Assembly: GCF_019320115.1 (NCBI RefSeq)
Contig: NC_089584.1
Location: forward strand, 73,315,533 to 73,379,532
From: Miscanthus floridulus
Taxonomy: Eukaryota > Streptophyta > Magnoliopsida > Poales > Poaceae
Length of the DNA: 64,000 nucleotides
Direction: 5' to 3'
Made by a program: the position numbers and the translations under genes. Every line of letters starts with the position of its first letter. Position 1 is the first letter of the stretch. The notes under the pieces were generated by a model, which was not told where the DNA came from, did not search any database, and was given only the letters and a program-made list of their open reading frames with translations. This document shows positions 43,796-57,997 of this stretch, one piece after another.

Positions 43796-44710
43796 CAGTA
43801 GCAGCAGAGTATATGTATAATAATATAGCGGAAGCATATGCCTTCACTAGCCCTCAAATGAGAGCCTCCGATTTGAAGGTTTTCTCTCAGATTTTACCTC
43901 TATACTCCAACAATAGCACGTAGAACAGAGTCCTCAAATTCTTTTCTTAGTCACTGACCACTAGGACCCACAAGTCATTCTCACTGCTCTTCCTATCTTA
44001 GCTATCTCACGCAGGGGAGGGGAGGAGCAGGGACCGATCGTCGGGAGTTGTTGGCCGGCGGAGCAACCTCTCGTCGGGGCACCATGACCGGCGGAGCGAG
44101 TTTGCCGGGGTACAAAAGGAGTTAGGAGGCCGGACGCAGCGATGGGATCCGAATCTAAGGTATGCTCGCACACGTGGAGATCGCGCGAGGCTCCTCCAGC
44201 GGCCGCCCATGGCTTCTTCTCGATGGGAGCGAAGAGCGACGAGGAAGACAGAAGCGACGAGGCGGTCGTTCGCGTCTTCTTCTCGATGGGAGGGAGGAGC
44301 GGGGACGCCTAGGTGCCGACTCGATGGCAGCAATCCTTGCGCTGACCCCCTTCTCGCAGAAAAATAATTTCTTGCCTTCCTCGTCCGCAGTCGATTCTGT
44401 TCCGCGTATGGCCCGTTTCCGCATGCATGGCCCACCTGGCCCACCCCCGCATGTGCATTCCCGCTTTTCTGTTTGGTTGTTTCGCGTGCTCATCCAGAAT
44501 CAGTAGCTTTGTCCGGAGCTTTGACCAGAAACAGTAGCTCCTAAACCATCCAATATAAAATCAAAAATGTTATACAACACACGTGGGTTTTAGCACCAAA
44601 AAATACATGATTTTTTTTATCTATGACATCTGGGACCCACATATCATAACAAACACATAAACACATCTACGATCTGTGATTTGTCCTTTTATAGAAAAAA
44701 AATATTTTTT
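43796..44710. other. Unassigned region with GC-rich island (copy 2)
   Basis: Counterpart of 11025-11939. No coherent gene found. Confidence 0.4.
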
Positions 44711-45024
44711 GTGATCTGTGATCATGTGATCTTGTGATTGTGTGGAGGTAGAAGAAGACTGGAGGTAGAAGAAGGGTGGAGACTATTGGATCTTAATCCT
44801 ATGGTGCTAAAAAATTCCATGTGTTGAAATTGCATAAAACACACGATTGTACAGTAGACATACTTGTGATCTGTGATCTTGTGATTTGTGATTGTCTGAA
44901 GGTATAAGTAGACTGAGGTCTGGAAGTAGAAGAAAGATAAAGGCTGTTGGATCCTAATCCTATGATGCTAAAAATTTCATATGTTAGAACTATATAAAAC
45001 ATATGGTTGTGTAGCAGACAGACT
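44711..45024. repeat. Two ~155-bp direct repeats (copy 2)
   Basis: Counterpart of 11940-12253. Confidence 0.7.
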
Positions 45025-45170
45025 CATATAAAATAATATCCTATGTTTTTAAGTAAAAAAGAGTCATATCTCCTATACCAAGTATCCTAATTAAAATCAG
45101 ATTATACCATCATGTTCCTTGCAAATATTTTGAAAACCAATTAACAAGCATTTATCTCATGATGAAAAAT

Positions 45171-45771
45171 CATCGAACATCACATTATCACTACACAAAT
45201 ATCGCAGAAAATAGCATAGAATATCATATGTATATGATGCGAACATCATATATCATCAAATGTAAAAAAATTTAAAAAATAGTGAAGTAATTAATTATAG
45301 TCAAATAAAAAAGAAAAAATACTACCGAACATCATAAATACATCACATTAAGACTACACAAACATCGCTAAATATAGCATAAAACATCATACATATACTA
45401 CATGAACATCACAAATATATTGTAAAACATCACATTAAGAATACACGATCATCGCTAAATATAGCATAGAACATCATATGTATACTAGAACATCACATTA
45501 AGACTACATAGACGTCGATAAATATAGCATAGAACATCATATGTATACTACGTGAACATCGCAAATATCATAAAAATAAAAAAATAAAATTAGTGAAGTA
45601 ATTAATTAGAGTCAAATAAAAAGAACAAAAAATTCTACCGAACATCAAAAAAAAAGATGTCAAGAACATCGATGTATGTTTATTGAACATCATAAAATAC
45701 ATTGTAAAACATTAAATTTCTACTCGCGGACATAAAAAATACATCATAGAAAATTACATGTATACTACATG
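45171..45771. repeat. GAACATCA higher-order repeat (copy 2)
   Basis: Counterpart of 12400-13000. No change in unit number was noticed, which is unusual for tandem DNA if the copies separated long ago. Confidence 0.65.
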
Positions 45772-45791
45772 AACATCGCGTGTATCTGTAA

Positions 45792-46267
45792 ATAAAAACA
45801 AGGAAAACATAATATTATAAATAAAAAAAAGAAAAGAAAATTTAAAAAAATAAATACAAAAATAGAAAATGAAATAATAGAAATTAAAAGTTAAATATTA
45901 AAATATAAAAAGATAAGAATACAAAAAAGAAAAATAAAAAAACTAAATAGAAGCCCAGAAGGAACATAAAAGAAAAATTAAAAGATAATAAAAATTAATA
46001 GAGTAAAATAAAAATAATAAAAGAATAAATAAAACGGAAAGAATGACAAAAGTCGATGAAAAAAGAAAAGGAAAATAAATGAATGAAAGAAAAGAAAGAA
46101 GAAAAGGAAAACATAAAAAAATAAAAATAGAAACAACAAACAAAAAGAATAATAAAAAGACCACCAAAAAGAAAAAGGAAAAAGAAATGAAAGGAAGAGA
46201 GAAAAAGAAAACATAGAATAAAAAAGAAATGAAAATAGAAAAGAAAAAAACATAAAAAGGAAAAACT
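45792..46267. repeat. A/G-biased low-complexity tract (copy 2)
   Basis: One A shorter than copy 1 in a run near 45928; otherwise it appears the same. Confidence 0.8.
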
Positions 46268-46414
46268 ACCGCTCTTTGTCAGCTTAGAGGAAGTGCTCGA
46301 GGTCTCGTGAATGCGCGTGGGCCATCCACTCTTTGTGGGCTGCCATCGCGTTAATTAATCTGACGTGCGGAGGGGGAGGGGTTGGCACGAGGAACCCGCC
46401 CGACTGGTGTAGGG

Positions 46415-47404
46415 TTGAGATGGTGACTAGAGGGGGTGAATAATCGTTACTAAAACTTAATTCCATCGGCTAACCAAAATAAGTGCTGAATTAAAACTAT
46501 CGGTCTAGCCCATACAACACCCATCTATCTATGTTCTCTAGCACATTGCAAAGATCCTAATAAAGCAACAAAGGTGTCGGGCTAGCTAGAGCTCACCTAA
46601 TCAATTCCAGAAGTAAGGTCACATAAATCTAAGCCACTGGTACTTTAACCAATGGGGAGCTCCTACATATGCTAGTAAACAAAAGCACAAAGTCATCTAA
46701 GCTCACTAGTAATGCTTAATAACAAGACAACCAATACTAAATTAGAGAGCGCAAATACTTAGCTACACAAACTAAGCAAAATGACTAACAATGTTACACA
46801 AACTAAATTAGTCACGTAAGGAAGCTACTTCTATGCTATACAAGTAAGAAGGTAACTAGTAAGCTATACAAGCAAACTAATTACAAGAGCAACTACACAA
46901 GCACAATGTATATGAAAGTAATTACAAGCTTGTTTAACGAGGATGCAAACCAACGGGAAGAATAAAGTTGATACGGTGATTTTTCTCTCGAGGTTTACGT
47001 GCTTGCCAACACGCTAGTCTCCGTTGTGTCGACCACTCACTTGATGGTTCGGTGGCTAATTGGCATCACCCACCAAGCCCGCACGTCGGGCACCATAAGA
47101 ACCTACCTCTAAAAGTGAGGGTAGCTCAATAATACGCTTTACTAGAGTTACTCTTCATGGCTCCCGTGGGGCGAGCACAATGCCCCTCACAAAGCTCTTC
47201 TCCGGAGCACCGCACAAGCTTTTTGCGGGCTTCGATGGAGACCACCACCAAGCCATCTAGGAGGTGGCAACCTCCAAGAGTAACAAGCACCATAAACTTA
47301 CAACTTGATCACCTAGTGTCACTTGATGCAACCTCATGATACAATCGCACTAGAATCACTCTCTCACATAATCGAATGGTCACTATCAAGTATATGTGAG
47401 ATGA
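46415..47404 (-). mobile_element. Truncated LTR of element C (copy 2)
   Basis: Same remnant and same cut by element A as at 13645-14634. Confidence 0.7.
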
Positions 47405-49310
47405 TGAAAGCTCTAGTTTGATTTTGGTAAATTGATAAAACCCTAAGTGCTAACCTAGTTTATTAAGTGATCATGAGATAGGTAGCACATTTCAAGTGGT
47501 GAAGCAAATAAAGATCATAAAGATGGCAACGCCATGGTGATGATCAAGTGCTTGGACTTGGAAAGAAGAAAGAGAAAAATAAAAGGCTCAAGACAAAGGT
47601 ATAAATTGTAGGAGCCATTTTATTTTAGTGATCAAGACACTTAGAGAGTATGATCACATTTAGGTTTAATAGCCGTACTATTAAGAGGGGTGAAACTCGT
47701 ATCGGAATGCAGTTATCAAAGTGCCACTAGATGCTCTAACTCATTGCATATGCATTTAGGATCTAGTGGAGTGCTAACATCCCTAGAAAATGTTTGTGAA
47801 AATATGCTAACACATGTGTACAAGGTGATACACTTGGTGGTTGGCACATTTGAGCAAGGGTGAAGAAGATAGAGTTGAAAACGAGTTAGTCGCGCTGGTC
47901 ATAGAGTGACCGGACGTGTCTGGTATGGAGATCGAACACGTCCGGTATGTGGCTTAGGACTGAACTGCACAGTGCGACTAGACGCGTCCGGTCGCCACAC
48001 CGAATGTGTCTAGTATGAATCTTCATGGTCAGTGGTTGGTAGTGCAGTTGATTGGACGCTGGCAGCGTCCGGTCCGGAGTGACCGAACGCGTCTGGTCGA
48101 GCATGGATGCTTACTGGACTCGATCGGACTCGGTGGCTCAGCGTCCGGTCATTTGTAGTTCTGCGTCTGGTTGGAGCGTCCGATCGCATGAACGTGTGGG
48201 CTGCAACGGCTACCTTGTCTTGAACTAGACATGTGGTGGTCTGGGAGTGACCGGACGCGTCCGGTCAACCTACCGGACACGTTCGGTATTCACGAACGGA
48301 GCGTCTGGTGCTGCGTCCGGTCGATTGGACCGGAGCGTCCGGTCACCCCGCGCTGTACCCAGTGAAGGGGTACAACGGCTCTATTTCGTGGGGGCTTCTA
48401 TTTAACCCCATGGCCAGTTGAAGCTCACACCTTTGGCCATTTTCATTGACATAGCAACCTTGTGAGCTTAGCCAAAGCCCTTCCACTCATCTCCATCATT
48501 GATTTATCATCTTTGTGAGATTGGGAGAGAATCCAAATGCATTGCTTGAGTGTTTGCATCTAGAGGCACTTGGTGTTCATGTTTCGCTGTGTATTTCGCT
48601 TGTTACTCTTGGTGGTTGCCGCCACATAGACGACTTGGAGCAGCGAGGATCATTGAGCGGAGGGTGGTGATTGTCTCCGGCTTCGATTGTGGTGATTGTG
48701 AGGGGTTCTTGACCTTTCTCTGGTAGAGAGCCAAAAGGTACTCTAGTAGATTGCTCGTGGTTTGTGTGATCCTCATCTTGTGTTGGTTGTGCGGCACCCT
48801 ATTGAGGGTTTGGCGTGTGAAGCCAATTAGCGCGTGAACCTCTAAGTGAGTGAATCGCCATAACGAGGACTAGCTTGCCGGCAAGCAAGTGAACCTCGGT
48901 AAAAATCATTGTGTTCATCATTGATTCTGAGGTGATTAGTCTTCATTGTTATTCATCCTTGTGATTGATTGATTTCTTCATCTACATGGCGGTATAACCT
49001 TCTTGATCACTCTCTTTATTTTACCACAAACTAGTTAACAAGTTTTTTAGTGTAGCTAGTTGTGAGAGCTTACTTGTTTGGTTGGTGTGGCTCTTTAGTT
49101 AGCCTTTGAGAGCACACTAACATAAGGTAGTGTCATAGTTATTGTGTGAATAAATACTATCTAAACTAGAATTGTGATAGGTGGCTTGCATTTTGAGTAG
49201 GCTAGCGCAACACTTGCTTCGCATCATAATTATCTAATCATTTTGTTAAGTGTTGTTGTAGAAATTTTTATTAGGCTATTCACCCCCCTTCTAGCCATTA
49301 GGACCTTTCA
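47405..49310 (+). repeat. 5' LTR of element A (copy 2)
   Basis: 1906 bp, TGAAAG...CTTTCA. The palindrome array is at about 47890-48344 and the TATA-like TATTTAA at 48399-48405. The PBS TGGTATCGGAGCC follows at 49313-49325. Confidence 0.9.
47890..48344. promoter_or_regulatory. Palindrome array in the U3 of element A (copy 2)
   Basis: Perfect palindrome at 48249-48266. Layout relative to the TATA-like box is as in copy 1. Confidence 0.55.
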
Positions 49311-49379
49311 AGTGGTATCGGAGCCGAGGTCATCGTTATTTGAGGCTTAACAACCTTCGGTGTTAAAATAGCTTAAATC

Positions 49380-51455
49380 AACAATACCAAGAAGCCATCC
49401 TAATTTGATAGCTCAAATTATTCTTATTGGAAGTCAAAGATGACCACACATATCAAGTCAATTAATAGAAAGGTGTGAAAGGTGGTAAAAACCAAAATTG
49501 AGATTGAGGATCCAAAAAATCCCACTGCGACCGAAGAAGTGCTTCTCCAAAATAATGACATTGCTCTAAGTGCCATTCATGATGTAATTGATGTGAGAAC
49601 ATTTGAGTAAATCAAGAATATTGAGATGGCTCATGAAGCTTGGAAGAAATTAGAATAATCATTTGAGGGCACTCAAGCCGTAAAGGGTGCAAAGGCATAT
49701 ATTCTTAAAGAGAAGTTTGCAAGCTTCAAGATGAAGGAAGATGAGAGTATGCCAGACATGTTCCATCGGATGGAAGTGATTGTCAATGATCTCAAAGCAC
49801 TTGGTGAGAAGATAGAGGACAAGGACTTCTCCAATAAGTTCTTGAGATATTTGCCCGCAAGATTTGGCATGTTGGTCACATTACTAGTGAGGACCGGTTT
49901 GAACACAATGACACCAAATCAAATCTTGGGAGATATCATGACCGATGATGCTTATAGAGATGATGATGAGAAGGAAGAAAAGAGGAAAAAGAAAGATGAG
50001 AAGAAGGATGACAACAAGAAGAGTGTGGCATTCAAGGCCACATCATCCAAGGGTAAAGCTAAACAAGAAACATTAAATGAAGAGGATGATTCATGGGATG
50101 ATGATGATGATGATGAGAAGATGGCTCTCTTTGTCAAAAGATTTGGCAAGTTCATGGTGAAGAAGGGCTACCGTGTAAGAAGAAAGAAATCTTCATCCAA
50201 GAACAAAGAAGAGTCAAGAAGGTGCTTCAAGTGTGGAAGCAAAGATCATCTTGTCACCCAATGCCCATACAATAGCGACAATGATGATTACAATAAGAAG
50301 AACTAGAAGAAGGACAAAAAGGAAAAGAAAGAGAAGAATGATAAGATGGCCTTCAAGAAGAAGAAGGGTGGTTCATATGTAGTCACTTGGGATAGTGATG
50401 CTTCATCAAGTGATGATGATGATGATAGTGATGACAACAAAATCACCAAGAAGAAGGTTCTTGCAAGTATTGCTATAAATGAGAAGCCTTCTCTCTTCGA
50501 ATCTTCATCATGCTTCATGGCTAAGGCCACTAAGGTACAATCTTGTGATGATGGAAGTGATGAAGAATATGATGATGATAATGAACATGAAAATGAAAAT
50601 GATAGTGATAGTGATAATGATGAACCAACTAAGGATGAATTATTTGACATGCTAGAAAATGCTAAAGAACACTTTGACATTAAGAGAAGGGAATGCAAGA
50701 GCTTGAATAAGGAGGTAAAGGCCCTTAAGCAAGCCCTTGATGAGCTCAAAGCAACTCATGAGAAGCTAGAGGAAGCCCATGAAAAGCTTGGCAAGGCTCA
50801 CAAAAAGCTTGAAAAGGCACATTCCACTTTGCTTAATGAACAAGATAAAAAGAAGCATGTTGAAACTTGTGATGTAGGTGTAACTTGTGATTTAATTAAT
50901 ACATCACTATCTATACCTATCATTATTGCTCCTACTAATCCTTCTTGTAGTACATCTACTTCCACCTCATCTAGTAGTGATGGTCTCACTTGTGATGCCT
51001 CACTAATGGTTGAGAATGAGAACCTCAAGAAGGAGGTCACTAAGCTCACTCACACTTTGGCTAAGGCCTATGGTGGTGAGGACCGCTTGCTTATGTGCTT
51101 GGGTAGCCAAAGAGCTTCTCTCTATAAAGAGGGATTGGGATATACCCCCAAGAAAGGTAAGGCGGCCTTTGCTCCTCACAAGACTAGTTTTGTGAAGAAC
51201 AATGGTCGGTTTTGCACTAGTTGTAAGCAAGTTGGTTATAAAGAGCAAGAGTGCAAAAACAAGAGCAAAAATGCTAATGTATCCTCTCTTAAGCTTGATT
51301 CATGCTATATGCTTACTAAGGGTACAAATGATGTGAAGGCTAAATTCATTGGTAAACCATGGATGGGCTTAAAGAAGAAAGTAATTTGGGTACCAAAGAG
51401 CTTAGTGACTAATCTTCAAGGACCCAAGCAAGTTTGGGTACCCAAAAAGAATTGA
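49380..51455 (+). pseudogene. gag: Element A gag (copy 2)
   Basis: Nonsense codons lie at 49401, 49476, 49608, 49656 and 50304, the same five as copy 1. The zinc knuckle is near 50225 and the frame ends at 51453-51455. Confidence 0.85.
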
Positions 51456-51468
51456 TCTTCTTTTGTAG

Positions 51469-54400
51469 GTAAATTATAAAGCTAGAGGAAGGCATTAGGT
51501 TCTTGATAGTGGGTGCACTCAACACATGACCGGTGATGCAAGAATGTTCAACTCAATCAACACCAATGGCAATAATGGTTATGATAGTATCATATTTGGT
51601 GACAATGACAAAGGCAAGGTCAAAGGGCTTGGTAAGATTACAATATCCAATGACATGAGCATATCTAATGTGTTGCTAGTAGAGAGCTTGAATTTCAATT
51701 TGCTATCCATGGCTCAATTGTGTGATCTTGGATTCAAATGCATATTTAGGGTAGATGATGTAGAAATTATAAGTGTAGATGGCCCTAATTTGATCTTCAA
51801 AGGCTTTAGATATGAGAATCTATACTTGGTTGATTTCAATGCTAGTGAAGCTATATTGTCCACATGCTTGTTCACTAAGTCTAGCATGGGTTGGTTATGG
51901 CATAGAAGGCTTGGTCATGTTGGAATGAAATAATTGAATAGATTGGTTAAGTATGACTTAGTTAAAGGCTTAAAAGATGTTGTGTTTGAGAAGGATAAAC
52001 TTTGTAGCTCTTGTCAAGCTGGCAAACAAGTTGGAAACACCCATCCTAAGAAAAGCATGATGAGCACTAGTAAAATATTTGAGTTATTGCACATGGACTT
52101 GTTTGGACCAACACAATACACTAGCATTGATGGAAATAAATATGGTTTTGTGATAATGGATGATTACACTAGATACACATAGGCATTCTTTCTAGTAGAC
52201 AAAAGTGATGTGTTTGCAACATTCAAATTATTTGTCAAGGGCATTCATAATGAGTTTGAAACAACCATCAAGCGAGTTAGAAGTGACAATGGTAGTGAGT
52301 TCAAGAACACTAAAATTGATGAGTTATGTGATAAATTTGGAATTAGACATCAATTCTCGGTCAAGTATACTCCACAATCAAATGGCCTTATTGAGAGGAA
52401 GAATAGAACACTCATTGATATGGCAAGGTCTATGCTTAGTGAGTACAATGTGAGTCAATCCTTTTGGGCCAAAGCTATCAACATGGCTTGCTATTGTAGC
52501 AACCGCCTCTATTGTCACTCATTGAAAGAGAAGACACTATATGAGCTCTTGAATGGTAGAAAGCCCAGCATTGCATATTTTCGGGTTTTGGTTGCAAATG
52601 CTATATCTTGAAGAAAGGCATTAGATTGGGTAAGTTTTACAAGAAATGTGATGAAGGATTCCTACTTGGTTACTCCACTACAAGCAAAGCATATAGAGTT
52701 TGGAATTTGGATAGTGGTACTCTTAAGGAAGTTCATGATGTTGAATTTGATGAAACCAAGGGTTCACAAGAAGAGAATGAGAACTTGGAAGATGTTAAAG
52801 GCATTCAACTTTCAAATGCCAAGAAGAACATGGATGTTGGTGAATTGAGGTCTAGGCAAGTGAATGATGATGAAGATGATCAAGAGCAAGTGCTCTCCAA
52901 CTCAAATGTGAAAGATGATACAAATCAAGCTAGTGCAAGTGGTTCTCATGATAATGAACAAGATCAAGTGGCTAGTACATCATCTCAACCCAATGATCAA
53001 GTAAGTGCAAGCAATCAAGTTCCAATAATCCAACCAACCAATATTGCAAGAGATCATCCATTGGACATTATCATTGGTGATATTTCAAGAGGTATACCAA
53101 CAAGATCAAGATTAGCATCATTTTGTGAACACTTCTCATTTGTGTCATCCATTGAACCAAAGAAGATAGATGAAACATTAAAGGATGTTGATTGGGTGAA
53201 TGCTATGCATGAAGAATTGAATAACTTCACAAGAAATCAAGTATGAGAATTAGTAGAGAGACCAAAGGAACACAATTTGATTAGAACCAAATGGGTCTTT
53301 AGAATAAGCAAGATCAAGATGAGATAGTAGTAAGGAACAAAGCAAGATTGGTAGCACAAGGCTATACACAAGTTGAAGGTCTTGACTTTGGAGAAACATA
53401 TGCCCCGGTTGCTAGATTAGAAGCAATAAGAATCTTGCTAGCTTATGCTTGTGCCTACAACATCAAGCTCTATCAAATGGATGTTAAGAGTGCATTTCTC
53501 AATGGTTACATCAATGAAGAAGTATATGTTGAGCAACCTCCTAGTTTTGAAGATGATAAGAAGCCCGACCATGTGTACAAGTTGAAGAAGGCATTGTATG
53601 GATTGAAACAAGCACCTAGAGCATGGTATGAGAGATTAAGGGACTTCCTCCTCTCTAAAGGGTTTATGATGGGCAAGGTTGACACCACTCTTTTCATCAA
53701 GAAGATTGGAAAAGATCTATTTGTATTGCAAATCTATGTTGATGATATTATATTTGGATCAACCAATCAAGACTTTTGTGATGAATTTGGAAAGATGATG
53801 GCTAATGAGTTTGAGATGTCCATGATTGGAGAGTTAAGTTACTTCCTTGGTCTTCAAATCAAGCAATTGAAGAATGGTACATTTGTAAGTCAAGGCAAGT
53901 ACATCAAGGACATGATCAAGAAGTTTGGCATGAATGATAGCAAAGCCATTAGTACACCAATAGGAACCAATGGCAACTTAGATAGTGATGCAAGTGGCAA
54001 CATGGTGAATCAAAAATTATATCGGTCTATGATTGGAAGCCTACTCTATGTGACCGCATCAAGGCTGGATGTTATGTTTAGTGTATGCATGTGTGCAAGA
54101 TTTCAAGCCTCACCAAGAAAAAGTCATTTGAAGGCCATAAAGAGGATATTGAGGTACTTAAAGCATACACCAAATGTTGGTTTGTGGTATCCCAAAGGAG
54201 AGCTAGTTGGTTACTCCGACTCAGATTATGCAGGATGCAAGATTGAAAGGAAGAGCACCTCGGGCACATGTCAATTGTTGGGAAGATCACTTATTTCATG
54301 GTCATCAAAGAAGCAAAATAGTGTTGCATTATCAACCGCCGAAGCCGAATACATATCCGCCGGTAGTTGTTGTGCACAAGTACTTTGGATGAAGGCCACT

Positions 54401-54679
54401 TTGAGTGACTTTGGAATCAAGTTCAAGAAAGTGCCATTGCTATGTGACAATGAGAGTGCAATCAAGCTAACCAATAATCTGGTTCAATATGCAAGAACTA
54501 AGCACATTGATGTCCGCCATCATTTCATAAGAGATCACCAACAAAAAGGGGACATTTGCATTGAGAGTGTAGGCACCGAAGATCAACTTGTCGATATATT
54601 CACCAAGCCATTGGATGAGAAAATGTTTTGCAAGCTAAGGAATGAGTTGAACATATTAGATTTCTCAAATATGTGTTGA
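51469..54679 (+). pseudogene. pol: Element A pol (copy 2), extra frameshift
   Basis: It has the same four stops (51496, 51931, 52180, 53244) and the deletion near 53303. Unlike copy 1 it has also lost one T from a T run at about 52587 (CGGGTTTTGG against CGGGTTTTTGG), shortening the integrase frame to 52611. The last 443 codons (53348-54679) are open and include YVDDIIFGS and the RNase H motifs. Confidence 0.9.
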
Positions 54680-55841
54680 TGCACCCCCCACTTATATGAC
54701 ATGTCTCTCCTTCGAGCTATCTAAGGTAAAAGTTGATTGGCATGACATACATCCTTGCTAAGGACATGGTTAGTGCATCTAGTCACATTTTCAATCTCAT
54801 TAGGACCTTTCAAGTGGTTCTATGTTATTAGGCTCATTCATGAAAATCAAATGAATTTGATGTTTATATGGTATCACTATTGCTTCTATGCTTGACTTAA
54901 TCTAGTGGTAACATATGACATGTTTGTGAGCTTGTAAACCTAGTGTTTAATCTAGAATATGAGCTATAAATGTTTAACTCAACATGGTACAAGATAACCC
55001 TTATTTGAAGGTGTGAAGAAGCTTGTCCTTGGATCAAACCGAGTTAAATATCTTGGCATATATTCTAGTTTGAACCAAATTTGGAATTTTGATCCTCATC
55101 TCATTGATTGACATTGATAATCTTGACCCTACAAGTAATACTATCTATATTTTGAACCTTTGCGGTCATTGATGACAAAGGAGAGAGAAACAAAGATAGT
55201 AGTAAAGATAGTGAAAAAGGAGGAGAAATATCATAAAGGAAGAGAAACATAAATATATCTTGATATATGACATAGGGGGAGAGATATGACAAAGAAAAGG
55301 GATCAACTAAAAACTTTTGAGCACATAAGTAGGGGGAGCAAGCTCATGAACTTGTATGGTGCATTTGAATGTGCATTTCATATGTTTGCTTGCATGGCAC
55401 AAGTTTTAAAATTTAATATCTATGCTTGTGTGGTGTATGCTAGTTGTCGGTTTGAATGATAAAATGAAAACTAGCATATATAGGATATCTAGTGATTTCA
55501 CTTCTAAATATTTCCAAGTGGTATTGAGCTAACCATGGTGCTAAGGATGGTATATTGGTGCACTCCAATTGGTATCATGCTTTAAAGGTCCATCTTTTAT
55601 ACCTTAGCATCATTTGGTAGACATTATCTCCTATATTTCCTATCTAAGCATATGTGCAAGCTACTATCCAAACTCTTAGCACATATGTAGGGGGAGCAAT
55701 TGCTACCATTTAGGGTTCATGAAACTTGTCCATATCTTTTTACAAATGGTAAATATGCTTGGGCAAGCAACATGGATTTAATTGAATTTCAATTCATATC
55801 TTTGTGAAAGGGTTGTCATCAATTACCAAAAAGGGGGAGAT
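54680..55841 (+). other. 3' region and PPT of element A (copy 2)
   Basis: The repeated LTR/PBS edge is at about 54798-54817. The PPT is at 55828-55841, directly before the LTR fragment 55842-55927. Confidence 0.8.
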
Positions 55842-55927
55842 TGAAAGCTCTAGTTTGATTTTGGTAAATTGATAAAAGCCTAAGTGCTAACCTAGTTTAT
55901 CAAGTGATCATGAGATAGGTAGCACAT
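55842..55927 (+). repeat. Start of the element A 3' LTR (copy 2)
   Basis: Cut by element B at the same base as in copy 1. Confidence 0.9.
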
Positions 55928-57502
55928 TGAAAGGATCAAGATGCCCAAGAGGGGGGGTGAATTGGGCTAATTCGAAATTCTCTTGCAATAAACAAATCCT
56001 ACGGATAGCCCAATTAACCCCTTGTGCCTAGAAAAGTGTTTCTATCAAACTAATGCACAACGAACTCACCACCTATGTTCCAACCTTACTCAAGCAAGCA
56101 ATTCTATGGATGTAAAACAAGTATTGAATTGCTCAAAGTAAATACTCAAAGTAAGTGCTCAAAGTAAATAGGGAGAGAGAGGAACGCGGCGATGTTTTGC
56201 CGAGGTATCGAAGAGTCGCCACTCTCCACTAGTCCTCGTTGGAGCACCCGCGCAAGGGTGTAGCTCCCCCTTGATCCGCGCAAGGATCAAGTGCTCTTTA
56301 CGGGTTGATTCTTCGACACTCCGTCGCGGCGAATCACCCAAAGCCGCTCACAACTTGAGTTGGGTCACCCACAAGCTCCGCCGGGTGAACACCAAACTCC
56401 CAATCACCACCAAGCCGTCTAGGTGATGGCGATCACCAAGAGTAACAAGCACGAACTCTCACTTGACCACGCGAAGCCTAATGAGAAGATGGATGCACAC
56501 TTTGCTACTCTTGATTTGCTAGTGAGGCTACTCTCTTGGATTCTCAAATCACAAACACCTCACTAGGACCTTGCTCTTCTTGGCACTCACAAACGTGTTT
56601 CTCAGCTGTTGGAATGAGCAAAAGTTACTCCACTCACGAGTGGAGCTTCTATTTATAAGGCAGCCTGAAAAACTAACCGTTATGAGCTTCTGCGGGGTGA
56701 CCGGACGCTCCGGTCGTGATGACCGGACGCTCCGGTCAGTTCAACCCGCGAACCAGTTTTCAAGTGATGACCGGACGCTGCCAGGGTCCGGTCAGTACCG
56801 ACCGGACGCGTCCGGTCGCTCTTGGATGCTTACTGTAAACGACCGGACGCTGGATACACAGGGTCCGGTCACACTGACCGGACGCGTCCGGTCACTCTTT
56901 TCCAAGTCTGGACCCTTACTGGAGTCGACCGGACGCTAGCCCTCAGCGTCCGATCACACAACCTTCCAGCGTCCGGTCACAACAGACTTAACCACCTCAG
57001 TCAAACGAACTGACCGGACCCTGCGGCCAGCGTCCGGTCGCACCGGAGCCAGCGTCCGGTCAGTGTTTGACCCTCCATTCACTTTCAACTTTCGAACATA
57101 TGTGAATGAAGTTTGCTCCAAAGGATCTTAGGCATTCATAGGAGCTACCTAGAGCTAGTTTTAACAAGTGTGCACCACACCTAACTCACTAGACTCAACT
57201 AGGTCAAGCTACTCGTTCATACCCCCCTTCATAGTACGGCCAAAGGAAAAAACAAAGTCCTAAACTACTCTAAGTGTCTCTCCAACTCCAATCGACACTT
57301 AGAACTAGTTATCCTTAACCTTGTCGTGCAGTCCTTTGAAAACCGAAACGATATCCATCGTAGGGGCATGACAACCTCGATTGCCCAATCGATCTCCATT
57401 ACCATGACCTAACTTAATTGCCTCTGCAAAACACACGTTAGTCATAGTAATCTTGTATTGACATTAATCACCGAAATCCAACTAGGGGCCTAGATGCTTT
57501 CA
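55928..57502 (-). repeat. 3' LTR of element B (copy 2)
   Basis: The TATA box TATAAATA on the minus strand is near 56650-56657, preceded by the palindrome array (about 56699-57069). Several array bases that read TTCGG or CGAAC in copy 1 are TCCGG or CGGAC here. The PPT is at 57503-57516. Confidence 0.9.
56699..57069. promoter_or_regulatory. Palindrome array in the U3 of element B (copy 2)
   Basis: It is better preserved than in copy 1; for example GACCGGACGCTGCC at about 56768 is GACCGAACGCTGCC in copy 1. Confidence 0.55.
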
Positions 57503-57997
57503 ATCTCCCCCTTTTTGGTGATTGATGACAATACCACCTCGAGTATGTTATGGAGTGAGGTTTTTGACGGGCTTGGTTCATATAAGCTTTTGTCAATAAG
57601 AACAAAAGAGTTAGTCAAGCTTATATGACCCAAGCCAACACAATGTACTCAAAGGATATGAATTAAGCATGAGTACTAATTACAAAGCTCATTTGCTTCG
57701 AAGTATAACCGCGGAAGCAAAGGGCAAATGAGCATTACTCAAGTGATATGACATATAGATAAAGCAAAGTAGAAATCACACATGTCAAATATCACAATCA
57801 CGTAGATAGCACTATCACATATATATAATAGTATGCATGAAAGTAAACACACGAATGCATAAGTAATAGTGTATCACACAAATGAAACTCCAAATGTATA
57901 TAATAAGCTAATACTAGATAACTAGCCCCCCTAAAACTCGCTCCCCCTGAGTCTACATACTCAAACCCTCTCCCCCTTTGGCGTCAAACACCAAAAC

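Larger units (their letters stand above)
47405..55927 (+). mobile_element. Copia element A (copy 2), 3' LTR cut by element B
   Basis: Same structure and same nonsense codons as copy 1, plus a further 1-bp deletion in the integrase-RT interval near 52587. Lesions shared with copy 1 predate the separation of the copies. Confidence 0.9.
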